Of a DNA stretch of 64,000 bases, positions 32,101 through 45,284 are shown piece after piece (position 1 is the stretch's first letter; every line of letters begins with the position of its first letter). Source of the stretch: Rosa chinensis (Eukaryota > Streptophyta > Magnoliopsida > Rosales > Rosaceae); assembly GCF_002994745.2 (NCBI RefSeq), contig NC_037093.1, positions 43,070,384-43,134,383 on the forward strand, read 5' to 3'. The notes below the pieces were generated by a model. It saw only the letters and a list, made by a program, of their open reading frames with translations. It had not been told where the DNA came from and ran no database searches. The translations under genes and the position numbers were made by a program.

Positions 32101-34758
32101 TGTAGCATCTCGTATCTTCACGAACCCGTTTACTAGTCATTTGGACGGTAAACGACAACTACTTTCACTTTTTACCCTAATTCGGTATTTTAGTGGCCCT
32201 AAAAGTTGACTTTTTGATTGGGCCAAAATTTGAGAAAACTTCCTTCATGAAAGTTGTAGAGGACGTTAAATCGAGCGTGTGCATATGTGGTACACTAAAA
32301 TCGGAGTCCGTATGCGAAAGTTATAAACGAAAGATTAAAGTTACTGTTTATGGTTACTGTTTACGGTAACTTTCTATAAATAGCTGAGTTACTGTGGTAG
32401 ATTTCCATTTTCGGAAATCTACCGAATTTTCTCTCTCCTCTTCCCCGATTTTCCTTCCCCTTCTGCCGTTTTCTTCCACCGGCGAATTCTTCCGTTTCCG
32501 GACACCCCATGACGGAATCCGGGCATCGGAAAGCTCGCCTCCTCCTCCTTGTCATGCCTGGGGTGGTGTTTTGCGGTGGCTCGGCCAGAGGAGCTTGGAT
32601 TTGAGCCAAGAAGTCCACTGTAGCCAAACAGAGGTTTCGTCGATTTCCGGCGATTCCAGCCGTTTCCGGCCACCAAACCATTGTCGAAGGCGCGGTTTTT
32701 GCCAAGGATTGTTTTGCCCCTAGCCTTGAGCCACGATTTGCAGTGTAGAAGGAGAATCAAGGAGAACCCGATTCTAGGGTTCTTGGATTTTCTGGGCTTG
32801 TGTTCAACGGCTAAATTGGAGCTCTTCGAGGTAAAATTGGAATGTGTTGTAGTTGAGAAAAATGATCAGTGTGTTGAGTAGGTGCTGTTGTCAAAATTTG
32901 GTGACCATTGGAGGTGGTGGCCACCGGCGCGTGAGCCCCACGCGCTGCCACTGTGGGTGGCGCGTGGAGGCGTGTAGGGCAGTGCTTTGATTCCGGTTTT
33001 TAGCCCATTAAATCCTATAAATTGTGTGGAGCTTGTATGTGAAGTTTGGTAATTTTTGGAGAAGCTTGGAATTAATTATGAATTTTTGAAGTTTAGGGTT
33101 TCGGTTATCGAATTACGAGAATCCGACCGTCGGATATCTCCCGGTTCTGCCTTGGAAACTTTAAATTAACGAATTATTATTAGTGGTATAATTTGGGCTG
33201 AATCCGAGTAGAATGGGAGATGTAATTTATGAGGAATTGAGTTTAGGAATCATATTAAATTGTTGAAGAATTATTCACGGAATATAATTGTGTACAGGAC
33301 GACGTACCGAGCTATTGCTCGATGACGGAACTCGAATGCGTGACCGTCGGAATAGTACTGTGAGTGGACTTTTGTTTATAAATAAATGATGCATGCATTT
33401 ATTTCTTGATTGTGATCTATTTATTTATCGATTTACTTTTTCAAGCATATGGTTATTTTCGAAAATGGATTTGGATTTATGATTATTTGAAGATTTTATG
33501 GCGTGCGGGGTCACGTCATTGGAATGCTTATTTCCCTCCTATTTATTTTATTAATGAGATTTTTAGAAAGATTTTCGAAATGGGATTTCGATGAAGTTAA
33601 TGCTTATTTATTTATCGACTTCGGTTTTGGCTTTGGGAATGCCTTGTTGATGATTTTGGAAATTTATTTTGTTCCGGTTTACTAGTAATATTATTTCTTC
33701 CTATTTACTTTGAATTTGAGATGATCTTGGCGTGTGGGACACGTCATGGGAAATTCTTTTACGAGATATGGGGAAGCTTTATGTACTTATGGATTTACTT
33801 GGTTCTCGGGTTTCTTTTGCCATACTTTGGGTGACTTATCATTGCTAGCATTAATTTTCCGCCTTTGTGGCGCGGTGATGGGATCACTGTAGCCCTCCGC
33901 CTTTGTGGCGCAGATTACTGTCTATGTGACAGTAATTCTGTAGCCCGGTATCCTATCGCTACACTTAGTGGCGTAAGGGTATATCACGGGAGTAATGGGA
34001 GTATTTTAGCCTGGGAGGCTATCACCCTAGCCTGGGAGGCTCACTCGTATGGCTATCACCTTCCCCTACTCACTTCACTACTGAGGCTAGCGGGGCTAGC
34101 TCGATTTTCGTTTAACCAGCGGGGCTGGTCTTATTTTTCCTTGAGTATCACAGTTCCAACTTTTTCTTTTAAATCGTATGTGACTAGTGGGGCTAGTCGG
34201 TTTTCATGAGCGGAACTCCGCTTGTTTTATTTTCGTTAATCATTGCATGAATCGGGAACTTTCTAAAGAAATAAATGTGGGAAACTATAAAATCTCTTTA
34301 GTTTAAAATTGTTTATTTTTGTCCACTCACATTAACGTGTTTTTATGTACTTTCCCCTGGACCCTTCGGTTTCAAATGCCCAGTGTGCAGGTGAAATTAG
34401 TCGAGGTCGAGCGTACATGGAGTTGAGGCATAGTCAACAGCATGGCTTCCGCGTTTGCCTTTGAATTAGGTTTTCCTCATTTACCTTTCTATTAGAATTG
34501 CTCTGATTACCTGAGGAATTAATGTTGTTAAGTTGAGATTTGTGTTTTTAGTGAATTGGAGGTACTTGTGATTTGGGGAGCAGGGTGGCTCCGGAAGAAT
34601 AAGGATGAATGATTTAGAAGTGTAATTATGCTTTCTACAGGTTTTGGGTTGTCCATTTTTAGGGGAAGTTCTGCCAAATTTTTGGTAGAATTTCTTCTAA
34701 GGTGGGCCCCGCAGGACTACTTCGGATTTCGGGGTGAAATTCGGGGCGGGTCCTGTCA
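32101..34758 (+). repeat. 5' LTR of the LARD-like element
   Basis: Starts TGTAGCATCTCG and ends GGTCCTGTCA. TATA box CTATAAATAG near 32382-32391. Its frames over 32361-32760 are GC-rich transcript-leader sequence, also open in the 3' LTR, and not credible genes. Confidence 0.92.
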
Positions 34759-34760
34759 GT

Positions 34761-34772
34761 TGGTATCAGAGC
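34761..34772 (+). other. Primer-binding site, tRNA-iMet type
   Basis: TGGTATCAGAGC, 2 bp after the LTR, the canonical plant initiator tRNA-Met 3'-end complement. Confidence 0.9.
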
Positions 34773-37700
34773 ATTAGGTTGTCTAATTCTGTAGACTCAT
34801 TTCTATTCTGTTACCTTATATGCTAGGTGTTTCCCAGTACCTCCCGAGTGATGGTCCGACTGCAGCGATTCCCCATCCTGTACTCTTCGGTGCTGTGGTA
34901 TTCATCAAGTGTGTAAGGTACATGTCTAGTGGGTATTTCCTTCAAGTACTATGCCTCGTGTACGCCGACCTCATAGGAACTTCACTGTGTATCAGATTGT
35001 CTATATGTCTTATACTTGTCTGGTTGTGGTAGGGTAAGAGCACTCTACCTGGTTGTGTTGTGCTATGAAGTGTGATTCGAGGAAATGTTGCGAGTAACTT
35101 TTCCTCGGTGCCAACAGGTTATTGGAACATGGTTTAGGGTACGAGAACGGAGTGTGATTGTGTGTTTCATTTCTGGAAATGAGCAACTACGGTTTTGATC
35201 TATCTTTAGAGACTGTAATTGGTTCGAAATCATGATTGTTGGTGGAAATAGAATTGGTAATAATGGTGGTTCTGTTTGGAACCAAGTTTAAGCAAACGTG
35301 TGTTGTGAGGTGATTGATCGTAGAGCAGTATATAAAATATTATGGGAAGTTGATGGGAGGCCCCTTGAGAATCTTAGTGCAAGGAACAGATTGTAGGGAA
35401 ATCTGGACTGGAATTTCTTCAATTAGACCATTTATGTGGGAATTATAAACATATTACCTTTTGGTAGACAATGGAGGAAAATTGAATAAATATTCTGAGT
35501 TGTATATCTAGATGCCATGTTTTCTAGTGACTGTGGTCACTGATGATGGTAAATAAGGAGTGGAGGTGATAACAGTAGATAGGAGATTATAAGTGGAATG
35601 AGTCATTTTGGGTTGTTGACCTGACTGAAACAATTGATAGCTTTGTTTGGAATAAAAGAAGGTGAATTCTAGATACTTTGATTTATAATTGGGCAATTGT
35701 ATCAGAAAATGGATAAAGAGCGGGTTTTTGAAGTTAATATGTGGTGGAAGTTTGAGGAATCGAGGGAATGATTAAAGTTTTACTATAAAGTTATGACTTC
35801 GGTCCATATTTCTAACTAGTAGAATTAGAATCAACCTTTAGTATGTAATATCGTGACAACAGGTGTCTTTTAATTATATGTTTATTGAGATGGTGGAATG
35901 TAACATCAGAGATTTTTTTAAAGGTGACATCACCAGATATTTGTAGTATTTCGAGTGGGATTACTTTGTGATACGGAATATGATTCGAGTTTTGATTAGT
36001 GAAGTCTTGGAGATTAATTGTGATAGGTTTTGGTGGAACTTTTGATCGACAGTTTGGTAGTGACTTTATAAACATTGTTAGTGGAGTAACTTTTATGGAA
36101 ATAAGTTTTCTAGTTGGTTCCGGGAATCTTTGAAGTCGGGAAATATATGAAGTTAAAGAATTGGCTAGTATGTTTAATTATATTGAATGAAGCATATTGA
36201 GGTTTGCCTTTTTAATGAAATAATTCAGCATATTGGACGATTAATTTGAGAAATTGGATTGTCATGCTGTAAGATCACTTTTAGATTCGAGTGTTGTCTT
36301 AATTGATACAAAGGTTGGACGAGCATCCTTCGTTTCTCTCCAGCAACTTGTTCGAGAAAGACTTGGTGAATGATGGTTAGTTGTGTTGGAAAAACTGTTT
36401 GTTGTTTGTGTTGGGTACTAGTATTAAATGTTTTGATTTGGGAAAAATTGAATGAGTTCTTACTACACTGGTGTTAGTATAGGTGGAAATAGGTAAGTCT
36501 GTTGAATTGTGATTCTTATCTTGATTAACATTTATGTCCTGTGGTGACCCTTAATCGAGAATTTAGAAAGGTGAATTTGCAGACCTCTAGCTTTCTATTC
36601 AAATGTAATGGAATATAAAAAGTTTATGCAAAAAGGGGGAAAAAGTGGTTCGTTTCTGTTCCATAAGGTTTTATCCTTTCTGATCTCTTGGATTTGAAAA
36701 ATTGGCAATTTGAGAAATTATAGGTCCGCAGTAGTTGCATAACAATTGATTGAATTTGATAAGCTGCTGTCTTCATTTAATTTGAAAAAGGAGTAATCTA
36801 TGTGGAAAATTTTCAATCTTATTGTTTCTTATGAGATTCTTTTAAAGGAACTAAGATGAGGCTTGAGATATTTTGATGTTATAATTGTTCGCGTAGTATG
36901 GTCATTCAGAATGTTGTTGAAGCTAAAGTTTTATTGAATAAGTATTGTTTAGAGAGCGGATCTCTAGCTACTTTATCCTCAATCAGTGAAGACAATGACG
37001 CTTGGGAATATCAACTTTGAGCCATGCTAGGAGAGTTGGCTATACTCAAGTACTTGCAAGTTCCACGTTGATTCTCGAAATATTATGATAGGAAAATGCA
37101 AAGGAGAAAGAATTGACTATTGTGTTGGTAGTCTTGTACGGAAATTTAAACATGATTGGGTGTGTGGTACCCAAAGAGTAACGCCTTTTGGCAGCCAAAG
37201 AAGCTATTTGAATAGGAACTTATCAGTTTAATAGAGGTTATCCTATGTTACTTTTGGCAACCGTGGGATATTTACGTAAACGACATTTGACCAGAAATCT
37301 AGGCACAAACAGACAAAAAGAAAGTGTGGTTTTGTGGTTGCTAAGGAAATTGGTTGTTTTAGACTTGTGGGGTTTCTACGAATATCTTATGGTGTTTTAT
37401 TAGCGGTTGGACTTTCCCACAAACCCCTATACGAATTGAGAACATATTAAATGTGGGTCAATATATTTTCACGACGTTGTTAGTGAATGGGTTAGATCTT
37501 CCCCATACGAGTTATATGAGAATTCTATGAATGCTACTGTTCCAACCAAATGGTTTGTGATGCCGATACCTTGCGTCATTTGGGCTATTAGCGGACACGA
37601 ATTTCTTGACGCCGAAATTCAGGTACTTGTGAGATTATGTTGCTACATTATTAGGCAAGACAAGTGCTTCGACTTGAGTGTTGTTAATTCGGGATTATAA

Positions 37701-38557
37701 GCATGTTTTATTTTTATTTGTGTTGTTGGGTTTGTCGGAGAGTCTATTGGTTGTTAAAGTAGTTGATCTGAGGTGGTAAAAGAAAACTTAACCAAAGGAA
37801 GAGTCGACAAGTTTTGAGATTCCGGCAGCATCGAATGGGGTCTTCCTTCGATAAGTCTTTTGGGGATTATGAAAGAAATTGTTCTTACATGTGTTTTAAG
37901 TTGTTGCATCAATATCTCGTTCCCCTTGACACGCTAATCAATTTTCCGTTATGTGGTACTCAAAGTATGATTCATTCCAGTCACCGACATCGATCTAACC
38001 TTGAGTCTTGATTCTCAAAATTCTACCATGTGTTTCTGCACACATATTCGAACCATTTACAAGTTTCTTTGAACATAAGGTTTTTCAATCCCGAATAGAG
38101 GTAAACCTTTCTTGTGGGATGGTTAAGTTCAGCGTTGTTGCTTTGGAATCGATTGAATTATTGCGACCGACAAGGTTTCAGTTTGCGAATTGTTCATTTC
38201 AAGTATTGAAATTCTTTTCTAGTTGATTAATTCTTGAACCAGATTTGGAGTATTAACTAGTGTTGGAAACATTGTAGTCCATTAAAGAATTTGGTATATA
38301 CAGAGTTGGGAACTTTCAACAATGTTGTATCTGTAATGATGTGGTTGTGAGGTTTTGTCATACAGTTGGGTGGAAATATTCTATGTAGGGCTAGTGGAGA
38401 TCATCAGAGTTTTTGTTCATTGCCGATTTGAAGTTACGAAAAGGAAAGCTTAATTTAAGGGAAGAGTGATAAGTTTCGAGATTGTGGTATTTTTGGCATT
38501 AAATGATATGCCTTTTCTGTTCTAACCGGCATGAAATTTCGAGGGTGAAATTTTTAT
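34773..38557 (+). other. Non-coding interior of the LARD-like element
   Basis: 3.8 kb, T/G-rich, with stops in all frames. The longest open frames are about 60-90 codons and none shows gag, protease, integrase or RT motifs. The ATG near 34950 (MPRVRRPHRNF...) may be a trace of a gag start but fades at once. Confidence 0.7.
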
Positions 38558-38570
38558 AAGGAGGGGAGAA

Positions 38571-41205
38571 TGTAACATCCCGTATCTTCACTTACCCGTT
38601 TACTAGTCATTTGGATGGTAAACGACAACTACTTTCACTTTTTACCCTAATTCGGTATTTTAGTGGCCCTAAAAGTTGACTTTTTGATCGGGCCAAAATT
38701 TGAGAAAACTTCCTTCATGAAAGTTGTAGAGGACGTTAAATCAAGCGTGTGCATATATGGTACGCTAAAATCGGAGTCCGTATGCAAAAGTTATAAGCGA
38801 AAGATTAAAGTTACTGTTTATGGTTACTGTTTACGGTAACTTTCTATAAATAGCTGAGTTACTGTGGTAGATTTTCATTTTCGGAAATCTACCGAATTTT
38901 CTCTCTCCTCTTCCCCGATTTTCCTTCCCCTTCGGCCATTTTCTTCCACCAGCGAATTCTTCCGTTTCCGGCCACTCCGTGACGAAATTCGGGCATCGGC
39001 AGGCTCGCCTCCTCCTCCTTGTCATGCCTGGGGTGGTGTTTTGCGGTGGCTCGGCCAGAAGAGCTTGGATTTGAGCCAAGAAGTCCACTGTAGCCAAACG
39101 GAGGTTTCGTCGATTTCCGGCGATTCCAGCGGTTTTCGACCACCAAACCATTGTCGAAGGCGCGGTTTTTGCCAAGGATTTTTTTGCCCCTAGCCTTGAG
39201 CCACGATTTGCAGTGTAGAAGGAGAATCAAATAGAACCCGATTCTAGGGTTTTTGGGTTTTCTGGGCTTGTGTTCAACGGCTAAATTGGAGCTCTTCAAG
39301 GTAAAATTGGGATGTGTTGTAGTTGAGAAAAATGATCAGTGTGTTGAGTAGGTGCTGTTGTCAAAATTTGGTGACCATTGGAGGTGGTGGCCACCGGCGC
39401 GTGAGCCCCAAGCGCCGCCACTGTGGGTGGCGCGTGGAGGCGTGTAGGGCAGTGCTCTGATTCCTGTTTTTAGCCCATTAAATCCTATAAATTGTGTGGA
39501 GCTTGTATGTGAAGTTTGGTAATTTTTGGAGAAGCTTGGAATTAATTATGAATTTTTGAAGTTTAGGGTTTCGGTTATCGAATTACGAGAATCCGACAGT
39601 CGGATATCTCCCGGTTCTGCCTTGGAACCTTTAAATTAACGAATTAGTATTAGTGGTATAATTTGGGCTGAATCCGAGGAGAATGGGAGATGTAATTTAT
39701 GAGGAATTGAGTTTAGGAATCGTATTAAATTGTTGAAGAATTATTCATGGAATAAAATTTTATACAGGACGACGTACCGAGCTATTGCTCGATGACGGAA
39801 CTCGAATGCGTGACCGTCGGAATAGTACTGTGAGTGGACTTTTGTTTATAAATAAATGATACATGCATTTATTTCTTGATTATGATCTATTTATTTATCG
39901 ATTTACTTTTTCAAGCATATGGTTATTTTCGAAAATGGATTTGGATTTATGATTATTTGAAGATTTTATGGCGTGCGGGGTCACGTCATTGGAATGCTTA
40001 TTTCCCTCCTATTTATTTTATTAATGAGATTTTTAGAAAGATTTTCGAAATGGGATTTCGATGAAGTTAATGCTTATTTATTTATCGACTTCGGTTTTGG
40101 CTTTGGGAATGCCTTGTTGATGATTTTGGAAATTTATTTTGTTCCGGTTTACTAGTAATATTATTTCTTCCTATTTACTTTGAATTTGAGATGATCTTGG
40201 CGTGTGGGACACGTCATGGGAAATTCTTTTACGAGATATGGGGAAGCTTTATGTACTTATGGATTTACTTGGTTCTCGGGTTTCTTTTGCCATACTTTGG
40301 GTGACTTATCATTGCTAGCATTAATTTTCCGCCTTTGTGGCGCGGTGATGGGATCACTGTAGCCCTCCGCCTTTGTGGCGCAGATTACTATCTATGTGAC
40401 AGTAATTCTGTAGCCCGGTATCCTATCGCTACACTTAGTGGCGTAAGGATATATTAGGGGAGTAATGGGAGTATTTTAGCTTGGGAGGCTCACTCGTATG
40501 GCTATCACCTTCCCCTACTCACTTCACTACTTAGGCTAGCGGGGCTAGCTCGATTTTCGTTTAACCAGCGGGGCTGGTCTTATATTTCCTTGAGTATCAG
40601 AGTTCCAACTTTTTCTTTTAAATCGTATGTGACTAGTGGGGCTAGTCGGTTTTCATGAGCGGAACTCCGCTTGTTTTATTTTCGTTAATCATTGCATGAA
40701 TCGGGAACTTTCTAAAGAAATAAATGTGGGAAAGTATAAAATCCCTTTTGTTTAAAATTGTTTATTTTTGTCCACTCACATTAACGTGTTTTTATGTACT
40801 TTCCCCTGGGCCCTTCGGTTTCAAATGCCCAGTGTGCAGGTGAAATTAGTCGAGGTCGAGCGTACATGGAGTTGAGGCATAGTCAACAGCATGGCTTCCA
40901 CGTTTGCCTTTGAATTAGGTTTTCCTCATTTACCTTTCTATTAGAATTGCTCTGATTACCTGAGGAATTAATGTTGTTAAGTTGAGATTTGTGTTTAGTG
41001 AATTGGAGGTACTTGTGATTTGGGGAGCAGGGTGGCTCCGGAAGAATAAGGATGAATGATTTAGAAGTGTAATTATGCTTTCTACAGGTTTTAGGTTGTC
41101 CATTTTTAGGGGAAGTTCTGCCAAATTTTTGGTAGAATTTCTTCTATGGTGGGCCCCGCAGGACTACTTCGGATTTCAGGGTGAAATTCAGGGCGGGTCC
41201 TGTCA
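38571..41205 (+). repeat. 3' LTR of the LARD-like element
   Basis: Starts TGTAACATCCCG and ends GGTCCTGTCA, collinear with the 5' LTR. Confidence 0.92.
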
Positions 41206-43009
41206 TCCCCTGTTCAATCTTCATCTGAGGTACGTAGTAGTTTACCTTTGTCCCATAACCCACCTTTGTCTGATAGTGTTACTCCTTTAACTGATTCTAC
41301 ACATGTTCCAACACGAGTCTTACCAGAACGGTCTAACCATGGCCAGCCTGCCAAGAAATATGAACCAAGGTTGTGTGCTAAGACCAAATATCTTGTAGCT
41401 AATTTTGTGTCTACTCATAGGTTGTCTAAACCATATGTAGCCTTTGTGAATCAATTATCTTCTGTGTCACTTCCTAGTAAAGTGAAGGATGCAATGAAGG
41501 ACGAGAAGTGGGCAAAAGCAATGGCTATGGAGATGGATGCACTTGAAAAAAAATCAAACATGGCAGTTAGTATCACTACCTCCTGGAAAGAAAACAGTTG
41601 GGTGTCGATGGGTGTATACAGTGAAGCATAATTCAGATGGTTCGGTGGACAGATATAAGGCAAGGCTAGTAGCGAAGGGTTATACCCAAAAGTATGGTGT
41701 GGACTATGATGAAACTTTTGCACCAGTAGCAAAGATCAACACAATCCGGGTATTTCTGTCTCTAGCTGCTAATCTTGATTGGCCTCTGCAACAATTTGAT
41801 GTTAAAAATGCCTTCTTGCATGGTGATTTGAATGAAGAAGTATACATGGACTTGCCTTCGGGATATGGTACTTCCACTGGAGTCAAGGTGGTGTGTCGTT
41901 TAAGGAAGTCCCTATATGGCCTCAAACAATCTCCAAGAGCTTGGTTTGGTCGATTCACGACATTCGTGAGGAGGATTGGGTACAGGCAGAGCAATTCAGA
42001 TCATACACTATTCCTTAAGCATCAGAAGGGTAAAGTTACAGCTTTAATTATTTATGTGGATGACATGGTGGTGACAGGGAATGATCTTGAGGAGATTAAG
42101 AAGTTGCAGAGTGCATTGTCAGCAGAATTTGAAATGAAAGACTTAGGGAGTTTGAAATATTTCTTGGGAATTGAAGTTGCTAGAGGAAAAGATTGTATTA
42201 TGTTGAGCCAGAGAAAGTATGTCCTTGACTTATTAGCAGAGACGGGTATGCTCGATTGCCAACCAGCTGACACACCCATTGAACAAAACCATCGATTAGC
42301 TGAGTATCCAGATCAAGTACCCACGAATAAGGCAAGATATCAGAGGTTAGTTGGAAGATTAATTTATTTGTCACACACTAGACCAGACTTAGCTTATGCA
42401 GGTAGTGTTGTGAGTCAATTCATGCATAATCCTAGTAAGGCTCATATGGAAGCTGTAGTTCGGATCTTGAGGTACTTGAAGTCTGCTCCTAGAAAGGGGT
42501 TGGTGTTTTCTAAGCATAGACATTTGGATGTTTTGGGATATATAGATGCAGACTGGGCAGGTTGTATAACTGATCGACGGTCCACTTCCGGATACTTTAC
42601 GTTTTTAGGTAGGAATTTAGTTACTTGGAAGAGTACGAAACAGAAGGTGGTGGCTCGTTCTAGTACTGAAGCAGAATATAGAGGAATGGCTCGTGGAGTT
42701 TGTGAGATGTTGTGGTTAAGGCACTTGTTGAGGGATTTGGGGTTCAAGCAGAAGAAAGCCATGCCCTTATTCTGTGATAACAAAGCTGCAGTTGAAATTG
42801 CTCATAATCCTGTCCAACATGATTGCACAAAACATGTGGAGGTTGATAGACACTTCATCAAAGAGAAGCTGGATCAACAAATCATCTCTTTTCCTTTCGT
42901 ACCTACTGAGAAGCAGTTGGCGGACATTCTTACAAAGGCAGTTTCTAGCAAGGCGTTTTGTGACTCACTTGACAAGTTGAGCATTCGTGATCTGTATGCT
43001 CCAACTTGA
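41206..43009 (+). pseudogene. Copia-3 reverse transcriptase and RNase H
   Basis: The first part (41248-41560) ends the linker and starts RT (VKDAMKDEKWAKAMAMEMDALE). A frame change follows near the A8 run at 41546-41554, most simply a one-base indel. From 41537 the frame is open for 490 residues. It contains RT blocks NQTWQLVSLPPGKKTVGCRW, RYKARLVAKGYTQ, FDVKNAFLHGDL and the intact catalytic Y-V-D-D (YVDDMVVTGND). RNase H follows, with YIDADWAGC, SSTEAEYRG and CDNKAAVEIAHNP. The stop lies just before the polypurine tract. RT and RNase H residues look intact, but without gag, protease or 5' LTR this copy cannot act alone. Confidence 0.88.
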
Positions 43010-43016
43010 GGGGGAG

Positions 43017-43249
43017 TGTTGGCGTGAGTCACTCTCCATTATTGTAGCAATTGTAGTATAATTAGGATTGTATAGTTAAGGAGGATATCATATAGTTAAG
43101 GGGAGAATATCAAGGTGTAATTAGTTTCCTATTAGGAATGTGTATACTTTGTAAATTGTATATGTACTCCATCTTTGGAGAAGATCAATACATCAGAAAT
43201 TCCCAAACTTTCTCTTTGTCTTTGTTCTGTTTGACTCCCATGATTGACA
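43017..43249 (+). repeat. 3' LTR of Copia-3
   Basis: Starts TGTTGGCGTGAG straight after GAGGGGGAG. Its end is placed at a CA near 43249 from the return of array flank (ACCTATTATTTTC, also at about 20670). There is no partner LTR to prove it. Confidence 0.65.
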
Positions 43250-43887
43250 TATCAACTCTTACCTATTATTTTCACATAGAAAATGGTATACCTTCTTAAC
43301 CTTAAGATAATGCTCATTAATTTGATAAACTAAGCGATGCACGAGTGGGATTGACACCTTATTTGCTCATTAGTTTCTTGGAAGAGGTAATAAATATTCC
43401 TTTTGGTCTATAGTGTCTTTCCCATGCGTGTCTGTATAGGTTTTGTTCTCTTCTGAATCTTGCATCAGCAATAGCATTCTTCCTTGCAATTGCTTGTGTA
43501 ATTGATATGTTAGTTTTGCAATCAATGGAGAGATGAAGCTACCTATTAAGTTTGAAATCTAGTTACTTTACGTTACTACTTACATCCAGAAGGTGCATCC
43601 ATCTGACTAATTGACGTATGAAGCTTGTCATCTAGCTACTTTAAGACTTTAAGTTACTACTAATTACAATGCGATGGTGAAATCACTGCGATGGTGAAAT
43701 CACTGCGATGGTGCATCCCTCTTCCTTGGCTCTTCTGCCATATACATGTCAAGGAGGTTTAGTCAAGAAAGAAACTGCAGTCTTAAGGGTACATAGGAAT
43801 TTTCAAATATGAAGTGTGAAAAATCTTTCACTCTTAATTGGTACCCGCATTTTCTGTCATTTTTTCCCCAAAAATTCGCACACATGT
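43250..43887. other. Array flank, unit 6, with short tandem repeat
   Basis: Non-coding. CACGAGTGGGATTGACA near 43339 and neighbouring blocks match the DUF241 units. A 16-bp repeat, GCGATGGTGAAATCAC type, occurs three times at about 43670-43712. It ends with TGT, the CACTA-1 TSD. Confidence 0.65.
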
Positions 43888-43915
43888 CACTATGCCAAAA
43901 AGTTAATCAGACGAT

Positions 43916-44950
43916 AGATAATCTCTGTCGTCTGATTGCATGATTTTCTATCGTCTGAGGCGCTGCCGTCTCTTGTGCAATCAGACGACAGATAAACTCT
44001 GTCGTCTGATTGCACTCAGACGACAGACATGTTTTTGGTCTTCTATTGTCTGATTGATTCCTCACATGTATAGGTGTGTGTTATGAAGATTTCAGACGAC
44101 AGAAATGTGTTACCTTATATATAAACAGACATCAACAATCTTTATCTTCTATTGTTTAATAGCCATTTCAAAGATAGTAATCATGGTACTTATGTGGTAT
44201 GAATGAACTGAGTTGACAACTTATTTGTTGTCTATAATGGTTATCAACTACAGATAATTGTGGTATTAAGTACGTTTCAATTACATATAACTGCGGTATG
44301 AAAATATAAGAAACATCAGTTAATTGTTGTTGTAACTACATTTATGATTCACTTTTATGTTGTCTGAATGAGTATCAAACAATAAATAATACAACTATTC
44401 TGTTGTCTGTGTCTATTAAAAATAACAGATACTTGAAGTCGTTGTTCATTTAAGATTACATTTGTCTGTTGTATTAACATTATAAGTATATAGTCATTTG
44501 TGGTTCTATGTTTATTTGAATGACAATTATTTGTTGTCTGATATCAATTAGAACCATATTATTTGTCGTTGTATGTATCTTTGAACGACAAGTATTTGTC
44601 GTCTGATATCACTGATATCAATTAGTACCATATTATTTGTGGTTGTATGTACCTTTGAACAACAATTATTTGTCGTGTGATATCAATTAGAACTATATGA
44701 TTGTGTTGATATTAGGCTACTAAGATCACAGAAATTGTGCCAGTCTCGTTGTTGTTTAATTGAATGGACAACATAATTTCTCATATATCTGTCTACTTGG
44801 TGATATTGAAACTACAACTTTCTGTCGTCTAAGTTGGTGAACAACAATAGAAGTTGCACATTTCTATTGTTTTCCGTTTGATCCAACAACAGAATTTTGG
44901 CTTTGAATGAGTTGTTGGATGGTAGTTGAGACAACACAATTACTGTTCAT
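43916..44950. repeat. CACTA-1 subterminal repeats, left
   Basis: Many direct and inverted copies of TCTGTCGTCTGA and degenerate forms (TTTGTCGTCTGATA, ACGACAGATA), dense at 43916-44100 and looser to about 44950. In En/Spm elements such motifs bind the element's own DNA-binding protein. Confidence 0.85.
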
Positions 44951-45234
44951 TTGGTAATCTAGAAAGTACTGAAATGAATCAAATCAAATATGAAAAAACA
45001 TTCTGTACTGTTCATTAGGTAATCTAGAAATCCAAAAAATGCAATTTCATCAAACTGGCAAATCATTCAGTATATTACACAACCTGCTATGCATCAGTTC
45101 AATACAACCCATCCATGAAACAAAAGACATGATCGATAAAGGCAACCCAACAAGTATCACAATATCGAGCATGTAAGGCAAAAAACTAGTACCTATAGCT
45201 TTCTAATTTGGGTTATAGATGCATGTCCAAAAGC

Positions 45235-45236
<2 letters not shown>

Positions 45237-45273
<37 letters not shown>
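45237..45273. repeat. TA microsatellite
   Basis: Uninterrupted (AT)n, about 37 bp, just after the 3' end of the CACTA-1 Ulp1-type gene. Confidence 0.95.
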
Positions 45274-45275
<2 letters not shown>

Positions 45276-45284
45276 AGTTAGGCA

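Larger units (their letters stand above)
32101..41205 (+). mobile_element. LARD-like LTR element with non-coding interior, inside Copia-3
   Basis: 9,105 bp. The 5' LTR is 32101-34758 (2,658 bp) and the 3' LTR is 38571-41205 (2,635 bp), near-identical; the main difference is an extra ~24-bp tandem copy in the 5' LTR near 34010-34045. The TSD is imperfect: TCCCT (32096-32100) and TCCCC (41206-41210). The PBS is TGGTATCAGAGC at 34761-34772. The polypurine tract is AAGGAGGGGAGAA at 38558-38570. The 3.8-kb interior carries no recognisable gag or pol, which is the definition of a LARD. The superfamily is probably Gypsy, judged from LTR similarity to the solo LTR at 12138. Confidence 0.9.
31231..43249 (+). 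mobile_element. Copia-3: 5'-truncated Copia element split by a LARD-like insertion
   Basis: Begins abruptly within integrase at 31231. It continues at 41206 with RT-RNase H and ends in a 3' LTR starting at 43017 (TGTTGGCGTGAG) after a GAGGGGGAG polypurine tract. No 5' LTR, gag or protease is present. The right edge near 43249 (…GATTGACA) is not fixed by a TSD. Array flank adjoins both sides, so the left part was deleted or never present. Confidence 0.82.

Noticed and set aside
32361..32760. Open frames of about 110 codons in the LARD LTR
   Set aside because: They are repeated in the 3' LTR near 38831-39299 on both strands, with changes that do not favour one frame. They lie just after a TATA box, in untranslated leader.
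34820..35032. 70-codon frame after the LARD primer-binding site as a possible gag
   Set aside because: It has no gag motif and ends quickly. Neighbouring frames are full of stops.
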